DNA of 9,144 nt from Prochlorococcus sp. AG-670-O11 (GCA_003211335.1 QCTA01000032.1:1-9144), one strand, 5' to 3'; positions 1 through 5,831 are shown, counted from the first letter of the stretch. Program-made: numbers and translations. The notes: a model not told the origin generated them from the sequence alone.

Positions 1-90
1 TTTTTTTTGGTACTATCTTTGTTAGCTTCCTATATAGTAAAAATTAAATATGGACCAAACTTAAAAATACAAAAATAGTGGATTTTTTAT

Positions 91-292
91 TTAAGACTTT
101 TTAAGAAAATAGTTGCTATCGGAACCCGAATTTATTTTTTCTTCGGTATCCAACAAATTTGCTATTTCTATTAAAAGAGCTTTAACTTCAGAATTTGGTG
201 ACCCAGATTCATCCTGAAATTTTTTACAAATTTCTTTGATATCTTTAGATGTCTGATAAATTAATATTGTTTTTTTGGTCTGGATTAGCCAT
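91..292 (-). pseudogene. Small gene split by one extra A in an A7 run
   Basis: Reading from the ATG at 292, the frame starts MANPDQKNN and stops after 15 codons. A second frame, open to a TAA at 91-93, reads SKDIKEICKKFQDESGS..., a plausible small helical protein with no start of its own. The two frames join perfectly if the A7 run at 270-276 (T7 on the plus strand) had six A's, giving one 66-residue protein. The span is 202 nt, one more than 67 codons. The ATG lies 7 nt after the stop of the gene at 300-497, so it looks like the last gene of a minus-strand operon. The family is not recognised. The shift is a true mutation, transcriptional slippage or a sequencing error; it does not fit -1 ribosomal slippage, because the -1 frame stops at once. 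Confidence 0.6.
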
Positions 293-299
293 ATAAATA

Positions 300-497
300 C
301 TAGTAAACACCATTACAGTTGAAGCCGCTACAATCTATAACTCTAAGAATATTTATTAGGAAATTATGAAATTTATAATCAAAAAAGAAAGCCCAAGTTG
401 TGAAGATAGCAAAAGCTGAAAAAATAAAGGCGGCATATTGAAGCCAATGCGTTCCAGTACTATCTACTCCGTTTTTATCAAAATCTGAATTACTCAT
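300..497 (-). CDS. Small one-helix membrane protein, paralog of 4836-5057
   Basis: This 65-residue protein has a polar N-terminus (MSNSDFDKNGVD), a conserved GTHWLQY segment, one hydrophobic stretch at about residues 20-41 that should span a membrane, and a variable Cys-containing tail. About 31 of the first 46 residues match the protein at 4836-5057 (hand count), while the tails do not align. The paralog sits directly downstream of an hli gene, so a thylakoid location and a light-stress role are plausible by association; nothing in the sequence proves this. No strong Shine-Dalgarno is visible. A perfect inverted repeat lies 31-50 nt upstream of the ATG. It is followed by the broken gene at 91-292 and preceded by the gene at 607-801. 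Confidence 0.75.
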   Translation of the reverse strand: MSNSDFDKNGVDSTGTHWLQYAAFIFSAFAIFTTWAFFFDYKFHNFLINILRVIDCSGFNCNGVY

Positions 498-527
498 GTT
501 TCCAATTTTTCTTTACTCTAAAAAATA

Positions 528-547
528 AATTCAACTTATGTTGAATT
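528..547. repeat. Perfect 8-bp inverted repeat upstream of 300-497
   Basis: AATTCAAC, a 4-nt loop (TTAT), then GTTGAATT. The repeat sits 31-50 nt upstream of the minus-strand ATG at 497. It could be an operator for a dimeric regulator or a 5'-leader hairpin. No equivalent is seen upstream of the paralog at 4836-5057, which is translated directly after hli. Confidence 0.5.
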
Positions 548-606
548 AGGTTCATAACATGCATGAGTTTTTAGAAAAAAAATTTTTTTAATTAGTTTAT
601 TTTTTA

Positions 607-801
607 TTACTGATTGGTGTTCCATGTATCTTGATAAAGCCAGCTCAAGAACGCAAGGGTTAGAATATTCCCAATAGCATAAGTAAAACCTAATAATGGA
701 TCATAAATGTTGGCAATTATCGTAGACATAATGAAAATTATTAAACCAGAAATAATTAAATCTTTAATAGGTAAATCTTTGAAATCAATAGAATTAATCA
801 T
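607..801 (-). CDS. Small two-helix membrane protein, unknown
   Basis: This 64-residue protein has hydrophobic stretches at about residues 15-31 and 38-55, which suggests two membrane helices with a short charged N-terminus (MINSIDFKDLPIKD). The family is not recognised. It has no ExxNGRxAMxGF chlorophyll-binding motif, so it is not an Hli protein, although it occupies the place upstream of an MSNS-type gene that hli occupies at 5058-5318. The 109-nt gap to the next gene is AT-only in places, including an A/T palindrome near 571-592. The start is the only ATG near the N-terminus; no clear ribosome binding site is visible. Confidence 0.55.
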   Translation of the reverse strand: MINSIDFKDLPIKDLIISGLIIFIMSTIIANIYDPLLGFTYAIGNILTLAFLSWLYQDTWNTNQ

Positions 802-954
802 TTTGATTTTTAAATATATTTGAATTTCTTAAATGTAAGATAATTTAAAATACTTTAATATTACATTTAATTTATAGATTTAATATAGCTTAAATTTTTT
901 AGTCTTAGAATCAAGTAGAAGATATGCAGAATTATCCTTAGCTATTGTAAATAT

Positions 955-988
955 TTAGATACTTATAATTAATTTACTGAGTATCTAA
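955..988. repeat. 9-bp inverted repeat before the gene at 995
   Basis: TTAGATACT (955-963) and AGTATCTAA (980-988) are perfect complements separated by 16 nt, and end 6 nt before the ATG at 995. The rest of the 193-nt gap from 802 holds nothing recognisable. The repeat could be an operator or a leader hairpin hiding the start codon of the gene at 995. Confidence 0.4.
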
Positions 989-994
989 TCTTTG

Positions 995-1258
995 ATGAGA
1001 ATTAACTCGCAGTGGTTAAGCGTAATTTTTAGTATTGGAACTATGCTTATGGCTTTTTAAATTTTGGATAAGGAAGAAAGCATGAAAAAAAATAAATCAA
1101 TTTCTAGTGGAGAAAGGCAAGAACTAATTTTAAAAAAGATGAAAGCTAAAGTGATACAAGTAGGAAGTGGAGTTTCGAATGAAAATTATGATAATAAGGA
1201 ATTATATGAGTTTATCCATGTTGCTAATTGGTTTCAAGAGTTAACAGATGAGAATTAA
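995..1258 (+). pseudogene. Paralog of 5879-6142 with in-frame stop after its membrane helix
   Basis: From the ATG at 995 the frame reads MRINSQWLSVIFSIGT..., then a TAA at 1058-1060, then continues open to 1258. The paralog at 5879-6142 has exactly the same length (264 nt) with TTA (Leu) at that codon, so a single T-to-A change cut the gene. About 56 of 87 codons encode identical residues. The stop separates the N-terminal membrane helix from the soluble domain (SGERQELILKKMKAK core). An ATG at 1082 with AAGGA seven bases upstream could restart translation and give a 58-residue soluble product; the paralog has neither of these at that place. The 3' end overlaps the next gene by one base (TAATG), so passage of ribosomes through the second part may still matter. 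Family unknown. Confidence 0.75.
1070..1084 (+). promoter_or_regulatory. Shine-Dalgarno plus ATG allowing internal restart
   Basis: AAGGA at 1070-1074, a 7-nt spacer, then ATG at 1082. It lies just after the nonsense codon at 1058-1060. The intact paralog has AAAGA and ATA at the aligned positions, so this start signal is specific to the interrupted copy. Confidence 0.5.
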
Positions 1259-1509
1259 TGATGGAAGAGTTTACTTTGATTAATAAGGATAGAAGTAGGC
1301 TTAAAGTTTTTAAACCTTTTAAAGATCTATTGAAATCTAGTCAAACTATTAATGTGATTGAGATTGCTTATGGATGCGTTTATAAGATAAGTAGTAAAAA
1401 AGTTATGAAAGGAAGTAGGGTGGAAAGTATTGAAGATGCAAGAAAAGAATATAAGAAATTACTAGATCAAGGATGGAATAAAACAAGTATCTTTAAAAGC
1501 TACTTCTAA
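1258..1509 (+). CDS. Small DUF1651-like protein
   Basis: This 83-residue protein ends with the pattern ...SIEDARKEYKKLLDQGWNKT, which resembles the C-terminus of DUF1651, a picocyanobacterial family with a charged 'EA...L...GW' end. The family name is from memory and needs a profile search. No signal peptide or membrane helix is visible; it should be a small basic cytoplasmic protein. The ATG at 1258 overlaps the TAA of the preceding gene by one base, and a second ATG follows immediately at 1261. This junction implies translational coupling, so the gene depends on ribosomes reading the part of 995-1258 downstream of its nonsense codon. A hairpin 10 nt after its stop may end transcription. Confidence 0.7.
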   Translation: MMEEFTLINKDRSRLKVFKPFKDLLKSSQTINVIEIAYGCVYKISSKKVMKGSRVESIEDARKEYKKLLDQGWNKTSIFKSYF

Positions 1510-1519
1510 GCAAAAATAT

Positions 1520-1554
1520 GTATTCTTTCAGGGTTGTAGATAACCGAAAGATAC
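1520..1554 (+). terminator. Stem-loop downstream of 1258-1509, terminator-like
   Basis: The pairs GTAT/ATAC, CTTTC/GAAAG and GGTT/AACC nest into a 13-bp stem with one- and two-base bulges and a 6-nt loop. The stem starts 10 nt after the stop at 1509. It is not followed by a clean T run, so Rho-independent termination is uncertain. A second hairpin, AAAAAAG (1580-1586) with CTTTTTT (1595-1601), ends in T's and may act as the terminator proper. Confidence 0.45.
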
Positions 1555-1604
1555 TATTTGAATATAAGAAAAAGGTTATAAAAAAGGGGGTTGGCTTTTT
1601 TAAG

Positions 1605-1672
1605 TATGACTTTGATTTTTAAAGTCGATGAGAACAGGATTCAAACCTGTGACTTATTTCTCCGAAAGAATC
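1605..1672 (-). repeat. tRNA 3'-half-like repeat, copy 1
   Basis: On the minus strand this reads as the 3' half of a tRNA. It has an anticodon-like loop (TTTCGGA at 1667-1661), a variable region, a perfect 5-bp T stem (ACAGG/CCTGT) with the 7-nt loop TTTGAAT, and an acceptor-like end at 1625. There is no D arm or 5' acceptor strand, so it is not a working tRNA. It aligns without gaps with the copy at 7694-7762, both on the minus strand, sharing blocks such as TTCTTT, CAGGTT, GAATCCT and CGACT. A hairpin, GACTTT(7)AAAGTC, sits where a tRNA terminator would be. Short tRNA-derived repeats are known from Prochlorococcus islands and are typical remnants of integration at tRNA genes. Confidence 0.65.
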
Positions 1673-1690
1673 CTCAAAAATTTACTTATA

Positions 1691-1736
1691 GCAATGTGTT
1701 CAAATGTTATGAAGATTTTGGAGATTTAAACATTGC
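1691..1736. repeat. 7-bp inverted repeat beside tRNA-like copy 1
   Basis: GCAATGT (1691-1697) and ACATTGC (1730-1736) are complementary with a 32-nt spacer. They lie on the tRNA-5' side of copy 1, inside the 315-nt gap between 1509 and 1825. Apart from this repeat, the hairpins and the tRNA-like element, I see nothing in that gap. The short arms could be chance in AT-rich DNA. Confidence 0.25.
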
Positions 1737-1824
1737 ATAAATTTAGTAAATATATTTTTTTATATTGCTTGAAAGAAGGTTGGATTTATATTAATCTTTA
1801 ATTACTTTTGAATTGTTCATATAG

Positions 1825-2745
1825 ATGCTTGCACCTCATATTTCATCAAAATATCTCAGAAGTGTTGTTGCTCCCTATAAAATAGTTCATAAGGAATTGC
1901 GAAATATAAATATAACTAATAATTCTGATTTTAATACGAAGGAGGAAATAAGATTACAAGATATGTTTGGAGAAGAAATTAGGAAGAAACTTAAAAGAGC
2001 TGGGGTGGATAATAATTTTTTCAAAGGTAAAAGGGTTCTTGAAGTTTGTGCAGGTTCAGGATTTCTAACCTACCATCTTTTATCTAATTACAAGATAGAA
2101 CATCTTACTGTTAATGATATTTCAATTAATGAAATTAATTCTGCTAAGTTGCTCTTAGGTAAATCTTTCCCAGATGCAAATTTGGATTGGATTATTGGTG
2201 ATTTACACGAAATCTCTATTTCAAATAAATTTGACTTGATTATTGGCAATTCATTTCTACATCATTTCCATGATATGCCTAAAGTTTTAGAGAAGTTTCA
2301 TAGTCTTTTAAATAAAGGAGGTATTTTTATATCTATGCATGAACCAACTGTTAATTCTTTGGCAATAGTAGCGGTTAAGCCAATTGCGTACTTATTATCT
2401 TTAATTTACCCAAAAATGATTATTGAGTACTCAAGAAGACTTCATTCAAAAAATAAAAATAAAAATAAAAATTTAAAATTTTATACTGATATTTGGTTAT
2501 TGGAATCATCTCTTATTAAAAAAACAGCATTCAAATTAAAATATAAAGATGCAAAAACTATTTCTTGGGACCTGATCTTTAAAATAATTACAAATATATT
2601 TAAACTTCACATAACTCCTGAAAAAAGGACATTTAATAATAAAGAAAAAATCATAAGACGTTATGCTTTCAAAATTGATAGTATCCTTAATAAATTTTTA
2701 CCACCGCGATTTTTCGGTTCTTTAGCAATTATTCTTTATAGATAA
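1825..2745 (+). CDS. Class I SAM-dependent methyltransferase
   Basis: This 306-residue protein transfers a methyl group from S-adenosylmethionine to an unknown acceptor. It has a Rossmann-type motif I, VLEVCAGSG (71-79), an acidic residue ending strand 2 (TVNDIS, D98), IIGDLHEI (123-130), the motif IV region DLIIGNSFLHHF (137-148), and LLNKGGIFISMHEP (161-174). This is the layout of the Methyltransf_11/25 group, which methylates small molecules, quinones, lipids or sugars. The C-terminal third is basic and partly hydrophobic (about 182-200), so it may touch a membrane. A KNKNKN stretch near 208-216 is encoded by an AAAAAT microsatellite. It is followed after 51 nt by an SGNH-type surface protein and then an LptA-like protein, which favours an envelope glycan or lipid substrate. 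No clear Shine-Dalgarno precedes the ATG. Confidence 0.85.
   Translation: MLAPHISSKYLRSVVAPYKIVHKELRNINITNNSDFNTKEEIRLQDMFGEEIRKKLKRAGVDNNFFKGKRVLEVCAGSGFLTYHLLSNYKIEHLTVNDISINEINSAKLLLGKSFPDANLDWIIGDLHEISISNKFDLIIGNSFLHHFHDMPKVLEKFHSLLNKGGIFISMHEPTVNSLAIVAVKPIAYLLSLIYPKMIIEYSRRLHSKNKNKNKNLKFYTDIWLLESSLIKKTAFKLKYKDAKTISWDLIFKIITNIFKLHITPEKRTFNNKEKIIRRYAFKIDSILNKFLPPRFFGSLAIILYR
2449..2472 (+). repeat. AAAAAT hexamer microsatellite inside the methyltransferase
   Basis: Four perfect tandem AAAAAT units encode alternating Lys and Asn. A unit gain or loss changes the protein by two residues and keeps the frame. Confidence 0.7.
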
Positions 2746-2796
2746 ATTTATTATTTTTTGTTGTATGTATTAATTCCAATAAATGTCTTAAGTTAT

Positions 2797-4032
2797 ATGA
2801 ATTTTAAATTATTAACAATTCAATTATTTATAACAATAGTTTTTATATTTTTAGGATTGTTATTGATTATTGAAATCCCCCCACTTGCACTAATTTATTT
2901 TCAGTCAAAGATATTAAATAAAAACTTTAAGCAACGCTGTAATGATATTGTGCTTAATCAAATAAATTTCAAATATGCTTCATGTCCGAATAATGTATAT
3001 GTTAAACAAGGAGGCTTAGATTATCCAATAATTAAAGAAACTTTATCCTATACAGATGGTTTTGGTGGGAGAGTAAATAAGAATTCTTTAGGAAAAAATT
3101 TCGATAAAAATGAATTCAATCTTTTTCTAATTGGAGACTCATTTATACAGGCTGATGAACTTCCATATGAAAAAACAGTTTATGGAATTATTAATAATTC
3201 TACTAATAGTAAAAACTTCAAAGCATATGGTTTTGGTTTCTCATCATGGAATACGCAAGAATATTTATCTTCTATTAAGGCTATCAATGCAAATAATAGC
3301 TTATATGATGTTTTCCTTTTCCCAAATGATATAACTCCTAGTTATAGAAAATCTAGGTATGCCTCTTCGAGAAAAAAATTAATAGATTCAAAAAATAGTA
3401 CTAATAAAAATTTTTTTAAAAATAGATTAAGTAAATCAATTACATTTCAAAAATTAAAGGAATTATATTTAAATAAAAAATCAAAAATAATTACTGAAAA
3501 ATTTTGGTTGCAATACCCAAAAGAAAAAGATAAATGTCAATATTTAGAGAATAATAAGGATTTTTTATCTACAAGATTAGTAGATTATATTTATTATTCT
3601 TTACCATATAAATGCTGGACTGAAATTCATAGAGAATCGTATAGATTAGTCTTGGAAGATATTGAAAATATGAAGGAAGAGGCGTATAAAAGAAATTCAA
3701 AAATTCGATTTATTTACTTACCTCCAGGATTTAGCTTTCAAAATGAAAATTTCCCAGGAAGAACTCATAGATATTATGGGATTCCAAAAAATATCGAACT
3801 TAAATTATCTGGCTTAGTCCAAAAATTTAAGAATGATATCCCCACATCATTTGTTGATTTGGATAAAGCTATTAGTATAGAACTATCAAGATATAAGCAG
3901 AAAAAAGATTGCAAAACTGAAAAATGTAATAATTTATTTTATTACCCATATGATGGTCATCTCAATCATCAAGGACATAATTTCTTATATGAATACTTAT
4001 ATTTAAATTCAAGTTATAATTTTAAGTATTAA
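2797..4032 (+). CDS. Membrane-anchored SGNH/GDSL-type hydrolase or acyltransferase-like protein
   Basis: The likely start is the ATG at 2797 (411 residues); an upstream TTG at 2758 would add 13 residues but is a poor start. Residues about 5-33 form an N-terminal membrane helix, so the rest should face the periplasm. The first SGNH block is FLIGDSF with Ser115 as probable nucleophile. FNLFLIGDS opens a typical strand-turn, YGFGFSSWN (about 148-156) fits the Gly block, PNDITPS may supply the Asn block, and DGHLNHQGH (Asp386, His388) matches the C-terminal DxxH block. This arrangement resembles the AlgJ/AlgX and DltD-like SGNH proteins that acylate or deacylate surface polysaccharides. The substrate cannot be read from the sequence. 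It follows the methyltransferase in the same orientation and precedes an LptA-like gene, so it probably belongs to one envelope-modification cassette. Confidence 0.7.
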   Translation: MNFKLLTIQLFITIVFIFLGLLLIIEIPPLALIYFQSKILNKNFKQRCNDIVLNQINFKYASCPNNVYVKQGGLDYPIIKETLSYTDGFGGRVNKNSLGKNFDKNEFNLFLIGDSFIQADELPYEKTVYGIINNSTNSKNFKAYGFGFSSWNTQEYLSSIKAINANNSLYDVFLFPNDITPSYRKSRYASSRKKLIDSKNSTNKNFFKNRLSKSITFQKLKELYLNKKSKIITEKFWLQYPKEKDKCQYLENNKDFLSTRLVDYIYYSLPYKCWTEIHRESYRLVLEDIENMKEEAYKRNSKIRFIYLPPGFSFQNENFPGRTHRYYGIPKNIELKLSGLVQKFKNDIPTSFVDLDKAISIELSRYKQKKDCKTEKCNNLFYYPYDGHLNHQGHNFLYEYLYLNSSYNFKY

Positions 4033-4069
4033 TAATTTAAAAGAATAACAATTTCTGCTTAACTATTAC

Positions 4070-4075
4070 TATAAT
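4070..4075 (+). promoter_or_regulatory. Candidate -10 box for the LptA-like gene
   Basis: A perfect TATAAT lies 58 nt before the ATG at 4134. No matching -35 box is visible 17 nt upstream, which is common in Prochlorococcus. The 101-nt gap after the SGNH gene otherwise holds nothing recognised. Confidence 0.35.
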
Positions 4076-4133
4076 GTTTTTTCTCCACATGCATCTTTTG
4101 GAATGGGTGAGTAAACTATTGTTGAATAAATAA

Positions 4134-4502
4134 ATGAAACGCATACTACTTGCAATGGGACTATTTCTTTTAACTGAAATTTCATTTGCAAAAGAGAAAC
4201 TGAACTATACGGTTACATCTGATTCTCAAATACAAAATACTATGGGCAATTTTGAAGCTATTGGCAATGTTGTTATCAAAAGTACTAATAATAAATTTGA
4301 AGCCTACTCAAATAAGCTTACCTACGATAAAGATGCGAAAACTTTAAAATTAGTTGGAAATGTATTTGTTAAAAATTTAGAGTCCGAAGGTTTATCTATT
4401 CAAGAATCATATGGTGATGAATTGACTATATTCACTGATTCGGGGCTTTTTAAATTTAATTCTAAAAATAAAAATGGAGTAAAAACAAAACTCAAATTCT
4501 AA
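4134..4502 (+). CDS. Secreted OstA/LptA-like beta-jellyroll protein
   Basis: This 122-residue protein starts with a clear signal peptide, MKRILLAMGLFLLTEISFA, with likely cleavage after Ala19 (SFA-K). The mature part is a short repeat of beta strands with the OstA_N-type pattern: GNFEAIGNVVIKSTNNKF, AYSNKLTYDKDAKTLKLVGNVFV. In Gram-negative bacteria LptA carries lipopolysaccharide across the periplasm as a chain of such jellyrolls. Here it is about 100 mature residues, shorter than E. coli LptA, so it could be a bridging or accessory unit and not the housekeeping LptA. It follows the methyltransferase and SGNH genes, which supports a role in export or modification of a surface lipid or glycan. 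The assignment to the OstA fold is from the repeated strand pattern only. Confidence 0.7.
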   Translation: MKRILLAMGLFLLTEISFAKEKLNYTVTSDSQIQNTMGNFEAIGNVVIKSTNNKFEAYSNKLTYDKDAKTLKLVGNVFVKNLESEGLSIQESYGDELTIFTDSGLFKFNSKNKNGVKTKLKF

Positions 4503-4616
4503 ATTAAACAATATTACTCGCAAAGCTTATAAAAAAATTGAAAGTCGATTTAAGTAAGCGGTTAAATACTTTTTGTGTATATTTTGGGTGTTAATTTATA
4601 AAAACTTATACGAATT

Positions 4617-4676
4617 AATCATCCTCAAAAGCTATAGATTTTCATTTTTTAGCACTTATTCGTTTCTAGTGGTGAT
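4617..4676 (-). pseudogene. Decayed C-terminus of a paralog of 7894-8520
   Basis: On the minus strand the frame reads KRISAKK*KSIAFEDD* and aligns with the last 16 residues of the protein at 7894-8520 (KRISPEKWKSIAIEED*). The Trp codon has become TGA and a Cys codon upstream has become TAG. The DNA similarity continues past the stop on the low side: GGGTG, then AATTTATAAAAACTT at 4593-4607, matches 7873-7887. Only the tail survives; the rest of the gene is missing. The remainder of the 333-nt gap 4503-4835 has no gene I can support apart from the open frame at 4656-4826. Confidence 0.6.
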
Positions 4677-4826
4677 AAAAGGAGGTTCTTTAACCCATGT
4701 AGAAGTAACCTTTCCAGAATCATTAAAGATATATTTTAAAAAATTGGTCTTCATTATTTGTATTTTCAATAAACCTTTTAACCCTTGATATATTTGAATT
4801 AACCCACCAGTAGATCTAGCTATAAC
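4656..4826 (-). other. Open frame without a good start, possible gene remnant
   Basis: About 56 codons are open on the minus strand after a TAA at the upper end. The only ATG is at 4754, giving a 32-residue product that starts MKTNFLKYIF and ends VKEPPFITTRNE. It has protein-like composition (NDSGKVTSTW) for such AT-rich DNA but no Shine-Dalgarno. It overlaps the relic at 4617-4676 in another frame. It may be a truncated small gene or chance. Confidence 0.25.
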
Positions 4827-4835
4827 TTTTTAAGG

Positions 4836-5057
4836 TTAATATTCTACCTTCCAACGCGTTACGCAATAACTTAGAGGGTTATATCCATTGCAATTCCAAA
4901 ATTTAAATATTTTTAAGGCGAAATGGTGGAAACCAGAATCATTGAAAAATGCCCAACCAAAATAAATAGCAAATGCAGTTACAACAAGCGCAACATATTG
5001 TAGCCAATGCGTTCCAGACTTATCTACACCATTTTTGTCAAAATTAGAATTACTCAT
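4836..5057 (-). CDS. hli-linked small one-helix membrane protein
   Basis: This 73-residue paralog of the protein at 300-497 shares MSNSNFDKNGVD, GTHWLQY, AFAI and WAFF. One membrane helix is expected at about residues 20-40. The C-terminal tail (about 48-73) is longer and rich in Cys, Tyr and Trp, unlike the other copy. Its ATG follows the TAA of hli with no gap (TAAATG), so the two are surely one operon and probably translationally coupled. That linkage makes a role beside Hli at the thylakoid under high light or nutrient stress likely. No family with known function is recognised. Confidence 0.8.
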   Translation of the reverse strand: MSNSNFDKNGVDKSGTHWLQYVALVVTAFAIYFGWAFFNDSGFHHFALKIFKFWNCNGYNPLSYCVTRWKVEY

Positions 5058-5318
5058 TTAGAGGATTGGATATGCTATCCATCCAAATAAAGTGTAGTTA
5101 ATAATGACAGCCATAAAGCCTATCATTGCAAGTCTTCCATTTGTTCTTTCCGCAATAAACCAGTAGCTATTTGGCCATTCAAATTTAGTCTTATTAGGTA
5201 TTTGATTTCCAGAAAGTGTAGTTTCTTCACTAATTCTGTCTTGAAAAGAATCAACATTTTCGTTATTTAGAATTGGGTAATAGCTTTCGCTTCGAATATT
5301 GTCTTCTTTTTTAATCAT
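5058..5318 (-). CDS. hli: High-light-inducible protein (Hli/HLIP, CAB-like)
   Basis: This 86-residue thylakoid protein has one membrane helix. It carries the chlorophyll-binding signature ERTNGRLAMIGF at 57-68 (Glu57 and Asn60 as pigment ligands, Arg62 for the Glu-Arg ion pair of dimers). The helix runs on through MAVIINYTLFGWIAYPIL. Hli proteins bind chlorophyll and carotenoid, dissipate excess energy and protect photosystem II assembly and chlorophyll biosynthesis under stress. The roughly 50-residue polar N-terminal extension is longer than in the shortest Hli proteins; picocyanobacterial and phage Hlis vary here. It is directly followed by the MSNS-type gene at 4836-5057. Two TTTAC-type repeats upstream may be regulatory. 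Prochlorococcus genomes hold many hli copies, and those in islands are often the stress-induced, phage-exchanged type. Confidence 0.93.
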   Translation of the reverse strand: MIKKEDNIRSESYYPILNNENVDSFQDRISEETTLSGNQIPNKTKFEWPNSYWFIAERTNGRLAMIGFMAVIINYTLFGWIAYPIL

Positions 5319-5335
5319 TTTTTAGAAATTTGAAT

Positions 5336-5366
5336 TTTATACATTTTAAAAAGTAAAAAGTGTAAA
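5336..5366 (-). promoter_or_regulatory. Candidate hli promoter with TTTACA/TTTACT repeats
   Basis: On the minus strand TTTACA (5366-5361) and TTTACT (5357-5352) lie upstream of TATAAA (5341-5336), which is 17 nt before the ATG at 5318. The TTTAC pair resembles the HLR1 sites bound by RpaB at cyanobacterial high-light genes, but its period is 9 nt and not 10, and the spacing from TTTACA to TATAAA is 19 nt. Confidence 0.3.
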
Positions 5367-5465
5367 TAGGTTAAAATGCTTTTTTTAAATATTTGAACCT
5401 GAGGCTATTCGTAATCCACATAATAGAAGTCAATATTCCTATTATTTGGTAAATACAAGATATCA

Positions 5466-5627
5466 ATGAAATCTCTACTTACTAGCAAAAGATCAAAAGC
5501 AATATTAGGTATTGGGATAATGGCTATCTGTATAGGTGCAATATCAAAAAAGGTTATTAGCTACCCCGCGGGAGAATGCATGAAGGGTACTAAAGAGATG
5601 ACTTTTAATAAAGAAATAAGCATTTAA
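5466..5627 (+). CDS. Small one-helix membrane protein, 53 residues
   Basis: The ATG at 5466 opens a 53-residue frame ending in a double stop (TAATAA). Residues 1-10 are basic (MKSLLTSKRSK), 11-27 are hydrophobic (AILGIGIMAICIGAIS) and form one membrane or signal-anchor helix, and the tail carries YPAGECMKGTKE with one Cys. It is divergent from hli, 147 nt away, so the two could share a control region. No Shine-Dalgarno is seen. The family is not recognised. Base use matches the neighbours, except for a GC-rich patch (CCCCGCGGG) around Tyr-Pro-Ala-Gly. Confidence 0.5.
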   Translation: MKSLLTSKRSKAILGIGIMAICIGAISKKVISYPAGECMKGTKEMTFNKEISI

Positions 5628-5755
5628 TAAGAAGTCTGGATACTTATTACTTTCTAAAGTTTTTAAATTCTAAATAAGGTAAATAGGCTTTGAAATATCT
5701 AAGTCTTGTAGTTTATGGTTAAATTAAAATATTAATTTAGTCTTTGAAAGCTTTT

Positions 5756-5831
5756 AGGAGCATTAAGAATGCTAACTTTTTTGGAAACTATATTTAAACT
5801 TATAGAAATAAAACCCTTTTTTAATGCATAA
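5756..5831 (+). CDS. 20-codon leader ORF with strong Shine-Dalgarno
   Basis: AGGAG at 5756-5760, 8 nt spacing, then ATG at 5769; the ORF reads MLTFLETIFKLIEIKPFFNA and stops at 5829-5831. This is the best ribosome binding site in the region. Its stop overlaps the next ATG at 5824 (ATGCATAA), so it could feed ribosomes into the following ORFs as a leader peptide. It may also be the stub of a decayed gene. Confidence 0.35.

Noticed and set aside
270..276. Programmed -1 frameshift at A AAA AAC
   Set aside because: The heptamer is in the right phase, but the -1 frame stops within three codons; the long frame needs a +1 shift.
607..801. Second hli gene
   Set aside because: No ExxNGRxAMxGF motif and two helices where Hli has one.
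1518..1622. 34-codon plus-strand frame starting MYSFRVVDNRK
   Set aside because: No ribosome site, contains the terminator-like hairpins and runs into the tRNA-like repeat; probably chance, though the residues look plausible.
1625..1672. Functional tRNA gene on the minus strand
   Set aside because: Only the anticodon-to-acceptor half is present; there is no D arm or 5' acceptor strand.
2758..2796. TTG start extending the SGNH-type protein by 13 residues
   Set aside because: The ATG at 2797 places a basic residue just before the membrane helix and needs no rare start.
3131..3334. 67-codon plus-strand frame
   Set aside because: Lies inside the SGNH-type gene in another frame; a shadow.
4573..4788. 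71-codon plus-strand frame
   Set aside because: Antisense to the relic at 4617-4676 and without a good start or protein-like pattern.
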